A DNA stretch of 64,000 nt from Algihabitans albus (GTDB lineage Bacteria; Pseudomonadota; Alphaproteobacteria; Kiloniellales; DSM-21159). A program made the position numbers and the translations under genes. Shown piece by piece: positions 63,871 through 64,000 of the stretch; the stretch's first letter is position 1, and every line of letters begins with the position of its first letter. The stretch is taken from contig NZ_QXNY01000006.1 of NCBI RefSeq assembly GCF_003572205.1, positions 124,001 through 188,000 on the forward strand. Direction: 5' to 3'. The notes beneath the pieces are model-generated. The model had not been told where the DNA came from, searched no databases, and saw only the letters and a list, made by a program, of their open reading frames with translations.

Positions 63871-64000
63871 GGCGCGGGGAGGGTAGTGCAGCGGAGGTCG
63901 AAAGGGCAGCCCCTCTGATACAGCCGTCAGGGGGAACCCTTTCGCTCTCCGAAGCTTGTCTCGCCGCGAGCGTGGGGTCTTGCCGTCGAGGACTCACAGA

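Overview
This 64 kb window is a GC-rich bacterial chromosome segment, almost certainly alphaproteobacterial. Evidence for this is the ChvG/ChvI two-component pair, an RcdA-like (DUF1465) protein, two perfect CtrA-type boxes (TTAA-N7-TTAA), a ROSE-type RNA thermometer in front of an hsp20 gene, an ELM1-family protein, and the carB-greA order. A Rhodospirillales/Kiloniellales-type organism is my best guess, but this is inference from gene content and base composition only.

Layout. 0-6.4 kb: a gentisate-cleavage operon (acyl-CoA ligase, gentisate dioxygenase, fumarylpyruvate hydrolase, maleylpyruvate isomerase) with its own TAXI-type TRAP importer. 6.4-7.3 kb: a decayed stretch holding the tail of an AtoE-type transporter. 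7.3-12 kb: dusA, a serine beta-lactamase-fold hydrolase, a YbjN-like secreted protein and waaA. 12-16.1 kb: a complete potFGHI putrescine-type ABC importer. 16.4-20.4 kb: a lipoprotein, chvI, chvG and a small unknown protein preceded by a CtrA box. 20.4-24 kb: a MATE exporter and dgcN-dgcA for D-amino-acid catabolism. 24-29.4 kb: a methyltransferase, an acyl-CoA dehydrogenase, a cobalamin riboswitch driving a lone CbiM-like permease, and a CoA-transferase/hydratase pair. 29.4-31.7 kb: XRE and Lrp regulators and an ELM1-family protein. 31.7-36.6 kb: glxR-hyi-gcl diverging from an IclR regulator across a 19-bp palindrome. 36.6-41.8 kb: greA, carB, an orphan terminator and a lytic transglycosylase. 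42-49 kb: a 2OG-Fe(II) oxygenase, an ankyrin protein, an aminotransferase, a MOSC protein, trxB, LysR and Lrp regulators, and an EamA exporter. 49-52.8 kb: thermometer-controlled hsp20, rcdA-like, rpmE and an ABC exporter. 52.8-55.2 kb: two divergent genes, both broken (a periplasmic binding protein frameshifted by a 19-bp triplication, and an AraC regulator with an internal stop). 55.2-60.5 kb: an atypical PEP-carboxylase-like gene in operon with a catalytically degenerate HtrA-like protein, then an aspartoacylase-family enzyme. 60.5-61.5 kb: a non-coding kilobase with a candidate C-rich-loop sRNA, DnaA boxes and a CtrA box. 61.5-63.9 kb: an IscU-like scaffold, hisI and a CCA-adding enzyme.

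Most of the window is core metabolism and regulation. No phage, transposase, integrase, CRISPR array, rRNA or tRNA gene was recognised. The most unusual observations are the pseudo-HtrA/atypical-PEPC operon, the structured RNA plus DnaA/CtrA box region at 60.8-61.4 kb, the tandem-repeat frameshift at 53.6 kb, and an orphan terminator near 40.65 kb pointing to an unannotated short transcript.
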